A DNA stretch of 64,000 bases from Closterium sp. NIES-65 (GCA_948144175.1 CANXME010002672.1:96468-160467), one strand, 5' to 3'. Shown: positions 44,001-51,701, counted from the first letter of the stretch. Notes: generated from the sequence alone by a model not told the origin. Numbers and translations: made by a program.

Positions 44001-47000
44001 ACCTCTTTTCCTGTTTGTAGAGCCAACCAGCACCTCTTTTCCTGTTTGTAGAGCCAACCAGCACCTCTTTTCCTGTTTGTAGAGCCAACCAACACCTCTT
44101 TTCCTGTTTGTAGAGCCAACCAGCACCTCTTTTCCTGTTTGTAGAGCCAACCAACACCTCTTTTCCTGTTTGTAGAGCCAATCAACACCTCTTCTCCTGT
44201 TTGTAGAGCCAACCAACACCTCTTTTCCTGTTTGTAGAGCCAACCAACACCTCTTTTCCTGTTTGTAGAGCCAACCAGCACCTCTTTTCCTGTTTGTAGA
44301 GCCAACCAACACCTCTTTTCCTGTTTGTAGAGCCAACCAACACCTCTTTTCCTGTTTGTAGAGCCAACCAACACCTCTTTTCCTGTTTGTAGAGCCAACC
44401 AACACCTCTTTTCCTGTTTGTAGAGCCAACCAACACCTCTTTTCCTGTTTGTAGAGCCAACCAACACCTCTTTTCCTGTTTGTAGAGCCAACCAACACCT
44501 GTTTTCCTGGTTGTAGAGCCAACCAACACCTCTTTTCCTGTTTGTAGAGCCAACCAACACCTCTTTTCCTGTTTGTAGAGCCAACCAACACCTCTTTTCC
44601 TGTTTGTAGAGCCAACCAACACCTCTTTTCCTGTTTGTAGAGCCAACCAACACCTCTTTTCCTGTTTGTAGAGCCAACCAACACCTCTTTTCCTGTTTGT
44701 AGAGCCAACCAGCACCTCTTTTCCTGTTTGTAGAGCCAACCAGCACCTCTTTTCCTGTTTGTAGAGCCAACCAACACCTCTTTTCCTGTTTGTAGAGCCA
44801 ACCAGCACCTCTTTTCCTGTTTGTAGAGCCAACCAGCACCTCTTTTCGTGTTTGTAGAGCCAACCAGCACCTCATTTCCTGTTTGTAGAGCCAACCAACA
44901 CCTCTTTTCCTGTTTGTAGAGCCAACCAACACCTCTTTTCCTGTTTGTAGAGCCAACCAACACCTCTTTTCCTGTTTGTAGAGCCAACCAACACCTCTTT
45001 TCCTGTTTGTAGAGCCAACCAACACCTCTTTTCCTGTTTGTAGAGCCAACCAGCACCTCATTTCCTGTTTGTAGAGCCAACCAGCACCTCTTTTCCTGTT
45101 TGTAGAGCCAACCAACACCACTTTTCCTGTTTGTAGAGCCAACCAGCACCTCTTTTCCTGTTTGTAGAGCCAACCAACACCTCTTTTCCTGTTTGTAGAG
45201 CCAACCAACACCTCTTCTCCTGTTTGTAGAGCCAACCAACACCTCTTTTCCTGTTTGTAGAGCCAACCAACACCTCTTTTCCTGTTTGTAGAGCCAACCA
45301 GCACCTCTTTTCCTGTTTGTAGAGCCAACCAACACCTCTTTTCCTGTTTGTAGAGCCAACCAACACCTCTTTTCCTGTTTGTAGAGCCAACCAACACCTC
45401 TTTTCCTGTTTGTAGAGCCAACCAACACCTCTTTTCCTGTTTGTAGAGCCAACCAACACCTCTTTTCCTGTTTGTAGAGCCAACCAACACCTCTTTTCCT
45501 GTTTGTAGAGCCAACCAACACCTCTTTTCCTGGTTGTAGAGCCAACCAACACCTCTTTTCCTGTTTGTAGAGCCAACCAACACCTCTTTTCCTGTTTGTA
45601 GAGCCAACCAGCACCTCTTTTCCTGTTTGTAGAGCCAACCAACACCTCTTTTCCTTTTTGTAGAGCCAACCAACACCTCTTTTCCTGTTTGTAGAGCCAA
45701 CCAGCACCTCTTTTCCTGTTTGTAGAGCCAACCAACACCTCTTTTCCTGTTTGTAGAGCCAACCAACACCTCTTTTCCTGTTTGTAGAGCCAACCAGCAC
45801 CTCTTTTCCTGTTTGTAGAGCCAACCAACACCTCTTTTCCTGTTTGTAGAGCCAACCAACACCTCTTCTCCTGTTTGTAGAGCCAACCAACACCTCTTTT
45901 CCTGTTTGTAGAGCCAACCAACACCTCTTTTCCTGTTTGTAGAGCCAACCAGCACCTCTTTTCCTGTTTGTAGAGCCAACCAACACCTCTTTTCCTGTTT
46001 GTAGAGCCAACCAACACCTCTTTTCCTGTTTGTAGAGCCAACCAACACCTCTTTTCCTGTTTGTAGAGCCAACCAACACCTCTTTTCCTGTTTGTAGAGC
46101 CAACCAACACCTCTTTTCCTGTTTGTAGAGCCAACCAACACCTCTTTTCCTGTTTGTAGAGCCAACCAACACCTCTTTTCCTGTTTGTAGAGCCAACCAG
46201 CACCTCTTTTCCTGTTTGTAGAGCCAACCAACACCTCTTTTCCTGTTTGTAGAGCCAACCAGCACCTCTTTTCCTGTTTGTAGAGCCAACCAACACCTCT
46301 TTTCCTGTTTGTAGAGCCAACCAACACCTCTTTTCCTGTTTGTAGAGCCAACCAACACCTCTTCTCCTGTTTGTAGAGCCAACCAACACCTCTTTTCCTG
46401 TTTGTAGAGCCAACCAACACCTCTTTTCCTGTTTGTAGAGCCAACCAGCACCTCTTTTCCTGTTTGTAGAGCCAACCAACACCTCTTTTCCTGTTTGTAG
46501 AGCCAACCAACACCTCTTTTCCTGTTTGTAGAGCCAACCAACACCTCTTTTCCTGTTTGTAGAGCCAACCAACATCTCTTTTCCTGTTTGTGCACATCAA
46601 CCTTATTACTGAAGCATTCTTGCTCATCCCCCTCTCGCTTCTCTACCCCCCTGCTTCTGCCGCAGGTCGCGCAATTCCCCGTGCCACGAGAGAGAGAGGT
46701 GCCTGCTAGCAGTCCCAACCAGCACCTCTACCTGCATTGAATCATTCCTCACCCCCTCTCGCCTCTCTACCCCTTTGCTCTTGCCTCAGGTCGCTCAATT
46801 CCTCGTGCCACGAGTGAGAGAGGTGCCTGCTAGCGGAGCCACAGCTCCCCTTCCTCTCTGTCACAGGTCTTCAGAGTTTTTGAGTCGACTCATAACACGG
46901 CTCCCTTACCCGCTACTTCCTCCCTCTCTCTCCGTCTTCTCTGTCACAGGTCGCTCAATTCCTCGTTCCACGAGTGCAAGAAGTCCCTGCCAGATGTGCC

Positions 47001-47462
47001 AACACCTCCACCTACATCAAGGTTCTCACCAGGCCTTAAGGCATTTTCCCTTGTTCTTTCCCCCACGCTCTAACCCGCCTTGTTTCTGTCACAGGTCGCT
47101 CAATTCCTCGTGCCACGAGTGAGAGAGGTGCCTGCTAGCGGAGCCAGCACCTCCACCTACATCAAGTTTCTCACCAAGCCTAAAGCCTTCTCGCAAATAT
47201 TCCAGGTATGCCATGGCATTACGTACATAACAGGTTCTTTTATATTGGTAATAGTGTTGTCAACCTTATGAAAACGAAGGGTTAATAGTATAGAAGTGCA
47301 ATGCAAAGATATGTGATTAAACACCAATGTTTTTCACAAGCAACATTGCAACCTTGACAACCGTCATGTCTTTCATGACTTTTTTTCTGCCTGGTTTTCT
47401 CTATTGTCTCTCAGCGTGCCCTCTTCGGCCAGAGGAAGAACCGTTATGTGAAAGAAGACTGA
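20911..47462 (+). CDS. NOL: Chlorophyll b reductase NOL (NYC1-like), chloroplast SDR
   Basis: NOL reduces the C7 formyl group of chlorophyll b, the first step of chlorophyll b to a conversion, and in plants works with NYC1 at the thylakoid. Exons: 20911-21235, 21975-22043, 22518-22579 (or the copy 24451-24512), 25186-25272, 26139-26206, 28051-28185, 29153-29261, 30496-30546, 31620-31661, 47095-47205, 47415-47462 (stop TGA). All junctions are GT/AG, phases match throughout, and the total is 368 codons. Exon 1 (ATG in CCACCATGG) encodes an Ala/Ser/Arg-rich plastid transit peptide of about 85 residues, then VVTGSTKGIGLAL (TGxxxGIG). Further SDR marks are CDVS, NNAGSNAY, the catalytic YGATK with upstream DGAGADG, and SPGMVTTDLL. 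The end RALFGQRKNRYV matches NOL orthologues. The gene is stretched to 26.5 kb by exon copies and minisatellites; the penultimate-exon intron alone is 15.4 kb. It starts 346 bp after the NDUFA9 stop on the same strand. Confidence 0.93.
21488..22254 (+). repeat. Five extra copies of NOL exon 2
   Basis: GGCATCGGCCTGGCATTGG follows an AAG acceptor at about 21487, 21647, 21818 and 21975. Only the last (21975-22043) continues to TGCTCACGATCAG and donor GTGAGA. Copies 1-3 end at AGAGTCGT and lose the donor half. Two further copies (about 22108-22169 and 22228-22253) keep the donor half but lack the acceptor. Left-half copies lie upstream and right-half copies downstream, as in NDUFA9. Confidence 0.9.
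22361..22407. repeat. Two degenerate palindrome half-copies in tandem
   Basis: GTTGACTTTTGAGTTGACT occurs at 22359 and 22381, the second followed by GAAAAGCC. Both are diverged members of the palindrome family, lying upstream of exon 3. Confidence 0.65.
22639..24450 (+). repeat. 42-bp minisatellite, 43 copies, each carrying the exon 3 splice acceptor
   Basis: The unit is GAGCAGGGGAGAGGAGACTT plus CTGAGTACACTCCAAAGGCA plus CT, with period exactly 42 (22639 to 24445). It contains CTGAGCAG followed by GGGAGAG, the acceptor and first bases of exon 3, fused to a decayed palindrome (ACTTTTGAGTACACTCCAAA in the first two units). 42 is a multiple of 3, so both strands show open frames of 600-740 codons, which are artefacts. 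Copies are nearly identical apart from a few GGCGAG and AAGTCACT variants. Confidence 0.95.
24451..24512 (+). repeat. Second copy of NOL exon 3 (62 bp) at the end of the array
   Basis: It has the same length and donor (GTGAGTGG) as 22518-22579, with 3 substitutions near the start (GGGAGACGGCGGACGATGTG). Both copies have acceptor and donor. Since 62 is not a multiple of 3, only one can be used per mRNA. Confidence 0.88.
24755..25352 (+). repeat. Copies of NOL exon 4
   Basis: A diverged copy (GCACCGAATGCGATGTCTTT) lies at about 24757-24800. A copy with acceptor CTCCAG at 25043 decays after CTGGGTGATCTTGC. The true exon is 25186-25272. A 3' copy (AAATCACTTGGATCCGTGGA then TGTGTGG, donor GTGAG) lies at about 25323-25352. 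Confidence 0.85.
24890..24915. repeat. 26-bp perfect palindrome (TCGA centre) between direct repeats
   Basis: TGACTTTTGAGTC joined to its complement. TGTTCCTTTCTGT...CCATCTGTGTTTC flanks it on the left (about 24854-24885) and again on the right (about 24928-24959). Confidence 0.9.
25456..25845. repeat. 138-bp tandem repeat, about 2.8 copies
   Basis: GTCTGTGTGGGAGCCTTTCC recurs at 25461, 25599 and 25737. Each unit ends in a TG-rich stretch that runs into the large TG tract. Confidence 0.92.
25846..26100. repeat. (TG)n microsatellite next to NOL exon 5
   Basis: About 250 bp of TG dinucleotides with interspersed CG (TGTGCGTG). It ends 38 bp before the exon 5 acceptor GCATGGCAG. Confidence 0.97.
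26262..27226 (+). repeat. About eight donor-side copies of NOL exon 5
   Basis: The block GGCTCCAACGCGTATGAGTA through GCGGGAGATGCGGC...AGAGTGAGTGAG recurs at about 26262, 26383, 26518, 26637, 26761, then as shorter, more degenerate pieces at about 26968, 27015 and 27165. Spacing is about 120 bp at first. All lack the acceptor and the first bases of the exon (ATCAACAATGC); most keep the splice donor. Confidence 0.9.
26909..26928. repeat. Palindrome (TCGA centre), one mismatch, between direct repeats
   Basis: CTTTTGAATCGACTCAAAAG. AGGAGGGCAGGG and CATAGGGCTGTC flank it on the left (26875-26909) and again on the right (26934-26968), a 34-35 bp direct repeat. Confidence 0.9.
27263..27284. repeat. 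22-bp perfect palindrome (ACGT centre) between direct repeats
   Basis: TGTTTTGAGAC joined to its complement. ATCTGCAGGGAGGGATCGGG plus AACACAGAAAT precedes it (27229-27259) and recurs after it with one change (27298-27328). Confidence 0.9.
27301..27482. repeat. 51-bp tandem repeat, about 3.6 copies
   Basis: TGCAGGGAGGGATCGGGAAC recurs at 27301, 27352, 27403 and 27454; units include ATGATGGGAAAGAATATTAG. Confidence 0.93.
27513..27532. repeat. Palindrome (ACGT centre), one mismatch
   Basis: GTTTTGACACGTCTCAAAAC; no clear flanking direct repeat seen here. Confidence 0.8.
27579..27602. repeat. 24-bp perfect palindrome (TCGA centre) between direct repeats
   Basis: Core TTTTGAGTCGACTCAAAA. GAGCAGGAGGAGCGCAGGAG precedes it (about 27557) and GAGCAGGAGGAGCTCAGGAG follows (about 27609). 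Confidence 0.9.
27737..27970 (+). repeat. Two 5' copies of NOL exon 6
   Basis: Copies start after CACAG at 27737 and 27886 (GGAGATCGTGCAAACCAACG and GGAAATAGTGCGAACCAACG) and include TGCTGTGCTGCCGCCAGGCC. The first has GCACTGTTGCTG where the exon has GTGTTGGGCGTG; the second decays after CCCGGTGGGGTG. Neither has a donor. The true exon is 28051-28185. Confidence 0.88.
28207..28500. repeat. 66-bp tandem repeat with a 32-bp palindrome in each of 4 units
   Basis: CCCTGCACTGTGAAGCAG then CCTACATCTGTATCA alternates with a perfect palindrome, AGTTGACTTTTGAGTC joined to its complement. The palindromes start at 28245, 28311, 28377 and 28443. The array runs from just after the exon 6 donor to about 28500. 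Confidence 0.95.
28516..28775 (+). repeat. 3' copies of NOL exon 6
   Basis: ATGCGCCTCATGAGGGACCA through GCCACCCCCCG with donor GTGAGT lies at about 28519-28602. A short remnant, GCCTCATGAGGGAGCAGCCC, lies at about 28748-28775. Confidence 0.88.
28695..28712. repeat. Palindrome (ACGT centre) between direct repeats
   Basis: TTTTGAGACGTCTCAAAA. GCATCTGTGTCGC...GTGCTCTGAATTAGCCTC precedes it and the same segment follows with small changes (about 28651-28693 and 28714-28756). Confidence 0.9.
28884..29095 (+). repeat. Two 5' copies of NOL exon 7
   Basis: Copies begin after CAG at 28884 and 29014. The first has diverged (CACGCACTGCGTACCG for CAAGCGCAGCCTGGCG); the second matches up to CTGCAGGCAGAG. 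A piece of the same block (GCGCAGCCTGGCGCAGTTCA) also sits at about 28798. The true exon is 29153-29261. Confidence 0.88.
29247..29571 (+). repeat. 34-bp minisatellite: about 9.5 copies of the exon 7 splice donor
   Basis: The unit GTGCACAACCTGTCGGTGAG plus CCTTGTGGTTGGTT has period exactly 34. Each contains the exon 7 end CACAACCTGTCG followed by the donor GTGAGC, so the exon-intron boundary is repeated in tandem. Confidence 0.95.
29611..29693. repeat. Inverted repeat with about 21-bp arms
   Basis: GGTGTGGGTTCTTCTTAGTT plus GCAG (from 29611) is mirrored by CTGCAACTAAGAACCCACAC plus C (to 29693), apart from a 3-base gap. The loop carries an exon 7 fragment (CACTGCAAGCGGAGCTG). Confidence 0.85.
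29649..29890 (+). repeat. 3' copies of NOL exon 7
   Basis: Fragments CACTGCAAGCGGAGCTGAAG and CTCAGACTCCCCAACGT occur at about 29726-29765. CTGCAGGCGGAGCTGCAGAT and CACGTTGTCGTGCACAACCT occur at about 29838-29886. A 48-bp palindrome lies between them. Confidence 0.85.
29761..29808. repeat. 48-bp perfect palindrome (ACGT centre)
   Basis: GTGTAGAGAGGGTGTTTTTG plus AGAC is followed directly by its exact reverse complement, with no spacer. It contains the family core TTTTGAGACGTCTCAAAA. CACCCTCTCTACACT recurs just downstream (about 29825). Confidence 0.95.
29983..30400 (+). repeat. Four copies of NOL exon 8
   Basis: CCCGGCATGGTGACCAC follows CATCAG at 29983, 30107, 30241 and 30347 before the true exon at 30496-30546. 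Copies run about 50 bp and vary (GCCCTGCTCACGGCAGGC versus GACCTGCTCATGTCCGGC). They lack the donor GTTAGAG. A later fragment lies at about 31302-31343. Confidence 0.88.
30640..31255. repeat. 53-bp minisatellite, about 11 copies
   Basis: The unit TGCTCCGTATCCCTTCCCTG plus GTGCTGGTGCCAGTACAGCT plus ACTGCTGTTCAAG has period 53 from 30641 to 31224. It lies in NOL intron 8; no exon origin was recognised. Confidence 0.95.
31733..31774 (+). repeat. Full copy of NOL exon 9
   Basis: GCCAAGTTTTTTGTCAATGC through GCAGAGGAG, with acceptor TTTGCAG and donor GTGCGT, is 42 bp long like exon 9 (31620-31661). It changes Ile to Val. At 42 bp it could be included without shifting the frame. Confidence 0.88.
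31891..46590. repeat. Giant 31-bp minisatellite, about 474 copies, in NOL intron 9
   Basis: The unit TGTTTGTAGAGCCAACCAGC plus ACCTCTTTTCC has period 31 from 31891 to 46583. Two main types alternate (CCAGCACC and CCAACACC), with rarer variants TGTACAGCC, GCCATCC, GAGCAAACC and CCGCTACTCC. The left edge is fused to a decayed exon 10 copy (GTGCCACGAGTGCGAGAAGC...). The unit itself resembles the exon 10 segment CCTGCTAGCGGAGCCAGCAC, so the array appears to have grown from exon DNA. Because 31 is not a multiple of 3 and the reverse strand lacks stops in the unit, reverse frames stay open for up to 2878 codons. These are not genes. Confidence 0.96.
40327..40352 (-). repeat. Single inverted unit inside the 31-bp array
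   Basis: GGCTCTACAAACAGGAAAAG plus AGGTG is the reverse complement of the normal unit, flanked on both sides by normally oriented units. Confidence 0.95.
46666..47036 (+). repeat. Three copies of NOL exon 10
   Basis: GTCGCTCAATTCCTCGTGCC (or a close form) follows CAG acceptors at 46666, 46790 and 46950. The first reads GAGGTGCCTGCTAGCAGTCC then CAACCAGCACCTC, intermediate between exon 10 and the 31-bp unit. The second decays after GGAGCCACAGC; the third reaches CACCTACATCAAGGTTCTCACC. The true exon is 47095-47205. Confidence 0.9.
46875..46895. repeat. Palindrome (TCGA centre), imperfect
   Basis: GTTTTTGAGTCGACTCATAA plus C, between two copies of exon 10. CTCTCTGTCACAGGTC (about 46854) before it is matched by TTCTCTGTCACAGGTC (about 46937) after it. 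Confidence 0.8.
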
Positions 47463-47789
47463 TGTTATGGATTTACCAGGTGACATGTAATGTATCCAAA
47501 GAGTTGTAAGAAAGTGTTATGAAATTAGAATCGTCAATCTTTAGAGGCTCCTCCACAAGGCTCGGGTCGGGTACACCCTAGTTAAAGCCTCTGTCGTCAC
47601 CAAAGAGTTAGTAGTAGATTTGTGAGCATGTGCCTTAGGGCGTGTCTGAATCTAGAGTTTACCTTAAGTTTAGGTTTTTGACTCGATTGTAGCAAGTGAA
47701 CACTAAGCGAACCTGACTCGATTTTGAGTGTTTGCAAGGGTCGAACCGCAAGTGTCAAAAGTTGTAAACTCACAACCACACGCGCAAGT
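47463..47789. other. NOL 3' flank; no gene seen
   Basis: AT-richer sequence after the NOL stop, presumably 3' UTR and intergenic DNA, up to the hAT element. Confidence 0.5.
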
Positions 47790-47800
47790 CAGGGCTGACG
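47790..47800 (+). repeat. Left terminal inverted repeat of the hAT element
   Basis: CAGGGCTGACG, exact reverse complement of 51955-51965. Confidence 0.7.
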
Positions 47801-48494
47801 ATATCAAGGTAATTACCCGGATTTCAGGGTGATTACAGGCTTCTGACTTGGTGGTCCCTGCAAACTCAGGTTTTGTATTTTGTGAACTCTGATCCAATCA
47901 GAGAAGCTACTTAACGGACTCTGAATTCTTGTAACCAGGCTCAGAGTAGTGTACTTGCGGACTCTGTCTATGCAGGGTATGCGTTCCGTGGACCCTGAAT
48001 GCGAGGGTCTCGGGACGAAGTTTCCTAGAAGCTTCGTTTCGATAACCCCCTTGTGCGTAATCATTTCTTCGAGTGGCCCCATGTGAGGTACCCCCTTCAC
48101 GCGCCCGTGAGTGACGTAATACCGACAAAGGAAAACATTGACGTGCTGTACATCACAGCTGGCAACAGCGCCAACGCAGCCAAATCAATGATCCGGTCAG
48201 CGCACCGCACAATGCACAGCATGTGTCTGCCATTGGCCACAATGGCCTGTTGACAGCATGCGGTGGCAACCAAGGAGTCCGTGAATGAATTCGGCCTTGA
48301 ATGCAACGACGAAGTCATCGTCGAATGTTGCCATCAAATCCGTGGAATCGCGGCGCGGTAGTTTCGCACTCCCGCCATCTCCAACCTCCCCTTCCCTCCC
48401 CATACCAACGGCCAACGTTCCTTTGTTCACTGGTGTGTTCTTTCCATTACGTACATTCATTGTCTCATTTTCCTCTCGTTCAGTTTAGCCACCA

Positions 48495-51400
48495 ATGGAG
48501 GCCATGCCGGCCGATGAAGCTGCTTCGGACACTGGCCCCGACGAGCCGCCTATAACAGCGAAACCAACAGCGCCGTCCCAGCCGGAGAAAGCTTCGGATG
48601 CTCCCCGCTCTGGGCTAGATTTTCTTAGACCTACGGCTGCTCCCGTCACACCTGAACCGCCTAGGTCTACCGTTCACGACTCTGCCCCTGTAGTAACCCC
48701 TACTCCTACTGGTTCTCCTATTCCCGTCCCGTTCACTCTCCCCCCGGCTGTTGCTGGCTGCAGCAAAGATCCTCCACCGCCCTCGCCCAGTCTTACTCCA
48801 AGCACGGTGCGGGTGTCCCTTGGCCCGCCGTCGGCTACTTCCGCTCCCAAGCGTGCGCGATCTGGAAAGTGGGCGCAGAGTACTCTGCTGGTGGGAGGCC
48901 GCCGTATTCCACCGCCGGAAAAGCCCGATGAGCCTGCACAGAAAGAAGCTGAGCTGCCGGAAGAAGGTGACATCCCGGTGCGCGCGGATACCGGCTCGCC
49001 GGCAAGACGCAGCTGCGAGAGCAGATGTACCTGGAGGCGAGTATTAATTACGAGACGAAGTGGGCGGGATACTTTTCTTGGCTTGTGTTTGGGAAAACCA
49101 AGGACGGTTTCCCGTACGTGAAGTGCAGCATCTGCATGTTGTACGGTAAGGGGAACACGAGGTACGCCATGCAGGGAGATGATGGAGGCCGTGACTTGCA
49201 GACGCAGTCGTTCCGGGCGCACGAGCATACGGACGCACACATGGCGGCGGTGGACCGCCGGATGAAGATTGCGGCGGGAATCCGCGAGGGGCAGCAGGTG
49301 ATTTCGGACTTCATCAGCTCCGACGTCGAGGGCCGCCGCGCGATACGGCTGATGCGGTCGACTCAGTTCATGTGCCAGTGCGACGCGCAGATTAGCATGT
49401 TTCCTAAGCTGATGTGGCATCTTGCGGAGCAGGACACGCCAGACATTCCCCGGCAGTCGTACGGCGTTTATCTCACGCGGTAAGTGACGGTTCAAATTGA
49501 TTGCAAATTTAGACATGCACGTCAAACAACTTGCTTGACTATCGTGTTCTCATAATTTCTCTGTCCTTTGTTGCAGCTACGGCTTCCAGCAGATGGTCCA
49601 CAGCATGAGCACTTACCTCACCCGGCTGCAGATGGACCACGTCCTGGCATCACCGTTCCTGGGCATCCAGTGCGACGAGAGCACTGACCGCACGCGAGGG
49701 AAACACATGATTGCGTACCTTACATTTCTGAAGAACCGCCAAGTTGCATGCGAGTTTTTCACTTTGCTGACGGTCGAGCGGTGTGATGCAGGGTCCTTGT
49801 TTGAGGTGCTTCTGAACCATCTTCCCTCCGCTGCCGTCGATGTGTCCAAGATCGTCGGCATCAGCACGGACGGGGCGTCGGTCATGACCGGGAGAGAGAA
49901 CGGATTGGTGGCGCGTCTTCGTGAACACGTCCCTCATCTGTTCTCATGCCACTGCATCGCCCATCGGTATGTGAGTTGGTCTGTATTGTAGCATGTTATC
50001 TACGCTGATTGGTTTACTAACAAACCATAATACTTGTTCCCTGCTTTACACAGTGAGGCGTTGGCTGTGAAAGACGCCGCTGACTCAAACCCGGATCTCG
50101 ACATGGTCGACAAGGTGGTGCGCACTGTGGCGACTATGCTCGGAAACTCCAGCGTGTGGAGTCAGCGGTTCAAGTGCCTGCAGCGTGTGATTTACAAGAC
50201 CAACCTGGAAGTCCAAGGCATCCACACGGTGCGGTGGCTGTCTCGAGGAGATGCGGTGGCCAGGCTGTGCAAGGTCCTCGGCACTTGCATCGTGCTGCTC
50301 TGGGAGCATAATCACAAGGCGTACGAGATTGTCACCTGCTACAAGTTTCAGTTCTGCTTGTTTTTCTTGGCGGACATGAACGACCTCAACCGCTGCTTCC
50401 AGAGACGAGAGGTGAGGTCGCATGTTTGTATGATGTTGCTACGTGAGGTTCGTCACTACGCTGTTGCTCATCCTTCTCCCTCTTGTCTACCCCTGCTCTA
50501 ACACAGCTGGACGTGACTGAGATTGCGAAGATGATCGAGTCCACAACGAGTGACCTTATGGAGCGCTACTTGACGCCAGAGAAAGCTTTCGGGGGCGAAG
50601 GGAAGAGCTGGCTGGTGAACTTCCTCAAAGTCCACAAGGAGGGTGGAGGCAAGCAGGTCCGGGTGCGCGGCGTGGACAGTGTTGGACGCCCGATCAATCA
50701 CCTGTACACCATGCATGAGCGAAAGCTGAAGGGGCACAAACACGGAAGCACCTACGCAGACTGCGTGAAGCTGTGCCGCAAATTCGCCCGTGACTGCGTG
50801 GACAACCTCAACAACCGACTGGATGACCTTGGGAAGCTCGGGCCGACGAAGCTGTTCCGGGCGGGGAAGTGGCCGAAGATCAAGGCCCAGCGAGAGAAGA
50901 AGTGTAAGGAGTGGCTGAACGGATGCAGCAGGCTGTTCCGCAACAAGCTGCCGGGATTCGACCTCAAAGCAGCAGAGAGGGAGCTTCCAACCTTCTGCGC
51001 GATCATGGAGGCACACCATGAGATGGAGAGCTTCACCCAAGGCCTGTCCAACTTCCTTGGGAGTGCAGACTCCAAGAGGTAGCCTATACTTTGCTAACAT
51101 GGGTTTTACAATCTTGTTGCGCATCGCTAACTGTTTCCGTTGTGTTGTGTGTACAAATGTGCCTGGCAGGAGATGGCCCAACCTCATCCTGCTAAGGCAG
51201 GCGCTGGCTGTGCTCCCCCTCTCCACCGTGGACTGCGAGAGAGGGTTCTCCAGGCAGAACGTCATCAAGTCCTGGGTGCGAGGAGCGCTGTGCAACGCGC
51301 GTCTGGGGGAGCTGATGCAGATATCGCTCCTCAAGTATGAGATCGACTGGTCGGAGGCACTGGAGGTGTGGAGGTCCCTGTGGAGGAGGCGCCCTGCGAA

Positions 51401-51701
51401 GAGCTTGAAGCTGGCTGTGGCAGAGAGGGAGAGGAGGGGGAAGCAGAAGGAGGGTGAAGATGTGGCTGCTAAAAATGCCGGAGAGAATGAGGATGAGGAG
51501 GAGGAGGAGGAGGAGGAGGAGGAGGAGGAGGAGGAGGAGGAGGAGGAGGAGGAGGAGGAGGAGGAGGAGGAGGAGGAGGAGGAGGAGGAGGAGGAGGAGG
51601 AGGAGGAGGAGGACGATGAAGTGGAACAGTCATTCGGCGACGATCAGGAGATCGTGGGGGGAGGAGGAAGCGGAGGACAAGTCATTCCTGTCGGACGATG
51701 A
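48495..51701 (+). CDS. hAT-family transposase (DUF4371/ZNF862-like, hAT dimerisation C-terminus)
   Basis: Exons with GT/AG sites and matching phases: ...49025-49479, 49577-49966, 50054-50411, 50507-51078, 51170-51701. Recognisable parts are an N-terminal zinc-finger-like block (YVKCSICMLYGKGN...H-X4-H), the RNase H-fold core starting FLGIQCDESTDRT (catalytic Asp) with GISTDGASVMTG (second Asp) and HCIAHR, an insertion domain with TVRWLS, and a C-terminal dimerisation block (ALAVLPLSTVDCERGFS). A Pro/Ser-rich N-terminal frame from ATG 48495 is open to 49121 but is offset from the exon frame, which opens at 48971 with its first ATG at 49025. Either a one-base frame break, an unusually short intron (35-47 nt) or a start at 49025 is needed. 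The protein ends in a Glu tract (about 40 residues) and an acidic tail. Transposon-borne rather than a host gene, given the terminal repeats. Confidence 0.82.
51491..51614 (+). repeat. (GAG)n trinucleotide repeat coding poly-Glu
   Basis: About 40 GAG triplets in frame with the transposase C-terminus. Confidence 0.95.

Noticed and set aside
31891-46590. Possible CRISPR-like array
   Set aside because: Units are contiguous without unique spacers, the genome is eukaryotic, and the array lies in an intron.
31676-46718. Reverse-strand open frames of 775-2878 codons with LVGSTNRKRG-type repeats
   Set aside because: They are produced by a 31-bp repeat that has no stop in the reverse frames; three units make one 31-residue period. 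All three frames are open, and there is no gene-like start or composition.
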